Below, in pieces: positions 13,952 to 14,490 of a stretch of DNA of 14,490 nt. The number at the start of each line of letters is the position of its first letter. Within the stretch, counting starts at the first letter, position 1. The notes beneath the pieces are model-generated. The model made no database searches, had not been told where the DNA came from, and was given only the letters and a program-made list of their open reading frames with translations. The DNA is taken from assembly GCA_049672765.1 (NCBI GenBank), contig JBATWQ010000364.1:1-14490 (forward strand), given 5' to 3'. Position numbers and translations under genes: made by a program. This DNA comes from JAGQSZ01 sp049672765. GTDB taxonomy: Bacteria; Actinomycetota; Acidimicrobiia; Acidimicrobiales; Microtrichaceae.

Positions 13952-14490
13952 GTGACGATTCCCTCCGCGGACACCGATCAGCCCGGGCCCGAATTCGGTC
14001 GGTCAGGCGGGCCCCTGCCCCCTGCCGGGTCCGAAGCAGACCACTGGGCGGGATTTGCAGCATCCGCAGACGCGACCGGATCGACACCATCGACGGTCTC
14101 GGCCTCGACGGAGCCACGTCCGGGTCCCGACACCCAGGTCACCGCGGCGGCACCGATGGCCAGGTCCGACGTTGAGCGTTCGGACGGCGGAGCCGCTCCG
14201 GTATCCGGATCGGCTCGCCGGGGAGGAAAGAGGGTGATGGGCTATCAGCGTCAGCGCTACGAGGCACGCAAGGTACGGAGGCTCATCCGCCACGTGGACC
14301 CCTGGTCTGCTCTCAAGCTGTCGACCCTGCTCGCGCTTTGCATGTGGGTCGTCGTGATGATCGCCTCCGCCATCATGTGGACCGTCGCAAGCAATGCCGG
14401 CACGATTTCCAGCCTCGAGAATTTCGTCAACTCTTCACTTTCCCTGCAGGACTGGAGCCTGGACGGGTCCTTCCTGTTCAGACAACTGGG
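13952..14490 (+). CDS. DUF3566 membrane protein, N-terminal part (runs off the window)
   Basis: The frame is open from a GTG at 13952 to the window end, giving 179 residues without a stop. About 95 N-terminal residues are rich in Pro, Ala, Ser, Asp and Gly and look disordered. The conserved DUF3566 core then starts: ARKVRRLIRHVDPWSALKLST, a membrane helix at about 124-146 (TLLALCMWVVVMIASAIMW), and TVASNAGTISSLENFVNSSL. DUF3566 genes directly downstream of gyrA are an actinobacterial hallmark (Rv0007 in Mycobacterium tuberculosis). AGGA lies 7 nt before the GTG, supporting this start. A second membrane segment is expected outside the window. The molecular function is not known. Confidence 0.85.
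   Translation, partial: MTIPSADTDQPGPEFGRSGGPLPPAGSEADHWAGFAASADATGSTPSTVSASTEPRPGPDTQVTAAAPMARSDVERSDGGAAPVSGSARRGGKRVMGYQRQRYEARKVRRLIRHVDPWSALKLSTLLALCMWVVVMIASAIMWTVASNAGTISSLENFVNSSLSLQDWSLDGSFLFRQL

Noticed and set aside
1..14490. Mobile element, CRISPR array, tRNA, rRNA or defence system
   Set aside because: I looked for transposase motifs, regularly spaced repeats, tRNA-like cloverleaf sequence and known defence motifs and saw none; nearly all of the window is accounted for by conserved origin-region genes.

Overview
This window is the replication-origin core of a GC-rich bacterial chromosome, almost certainly an actinobacterium (Actinomycetota). The gene order dnaA-dnaN-recF-DUF721(dciA)-gyrB-gyrA-DUF3566, with rpmH-rnpA-yidD-yidC-jag running the other way, is the classic actinobacterial oriC arrangement. 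Details of the RsmG C-terminus, the TadE-like gene after gyrA and the AAYRYTE active-site block of GyrA suggest the class Acidimicrobiia. That placement is inferred from remembered family features, not from a search.

Left arm (1-3773). The C-terminal part of rsmG enters on the + strand and ends at 371. A noncoding stretch of about 490 bp follows. It holds a perfect 34-bp palindrome whose centre is a ParB-binding parS site, a second degenerate parS-like site, and a strong hairpin that can end transcription from both sides. Then come jag, yidC, yidD, rnpA and rpmH, all on the - strand, tightly packed and partly overlapping. They form one operon for ribosome, RNase P and membrane-insertion functions, transcribed away from the origin.

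Origin (3774-5964). The 447-bp rpmH-dnaA spacer carries three DnaA boxes just upstream of dnaA. The 319-bp dnaA-dnaN spacer holds further DnaA-box-like sites next to a short GC patch and a DnaA-trio-like run, which is the best candidate for the unwinding site. The dnaA reading frame is full length but is cut by one in-frame TAG at codon 252, just after Walker B. Amber is used as a normal stop by at least three other genes here, so this is either a sequence error or a real, surprising lesion in an essential gene.

Right arm (5965-14490). dnaN, recF, dciA, gyrB and gyrA run on the + strand with short spacers. They supply the sliding clamp, gap repair, helicase loading and DNA gyrase. A perfect DnaA box lies in front of gyrB. 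GyrA has long acidic, disordered tails at both ends. A small TadE-like membrane protein and the start of a DUF3566 membrane protein close the window.

Most of the window is conserved core chromosome. I see no mobile element, CRISPR array, defence system, tRNA or rRNA, and no convincing new multi-gene system. The points worth a second look are the dnaA amber codon, the parS palindrome beside a convergently placed rsmG, the candidate DnaA-trio origin, and the unusual GyrA features.
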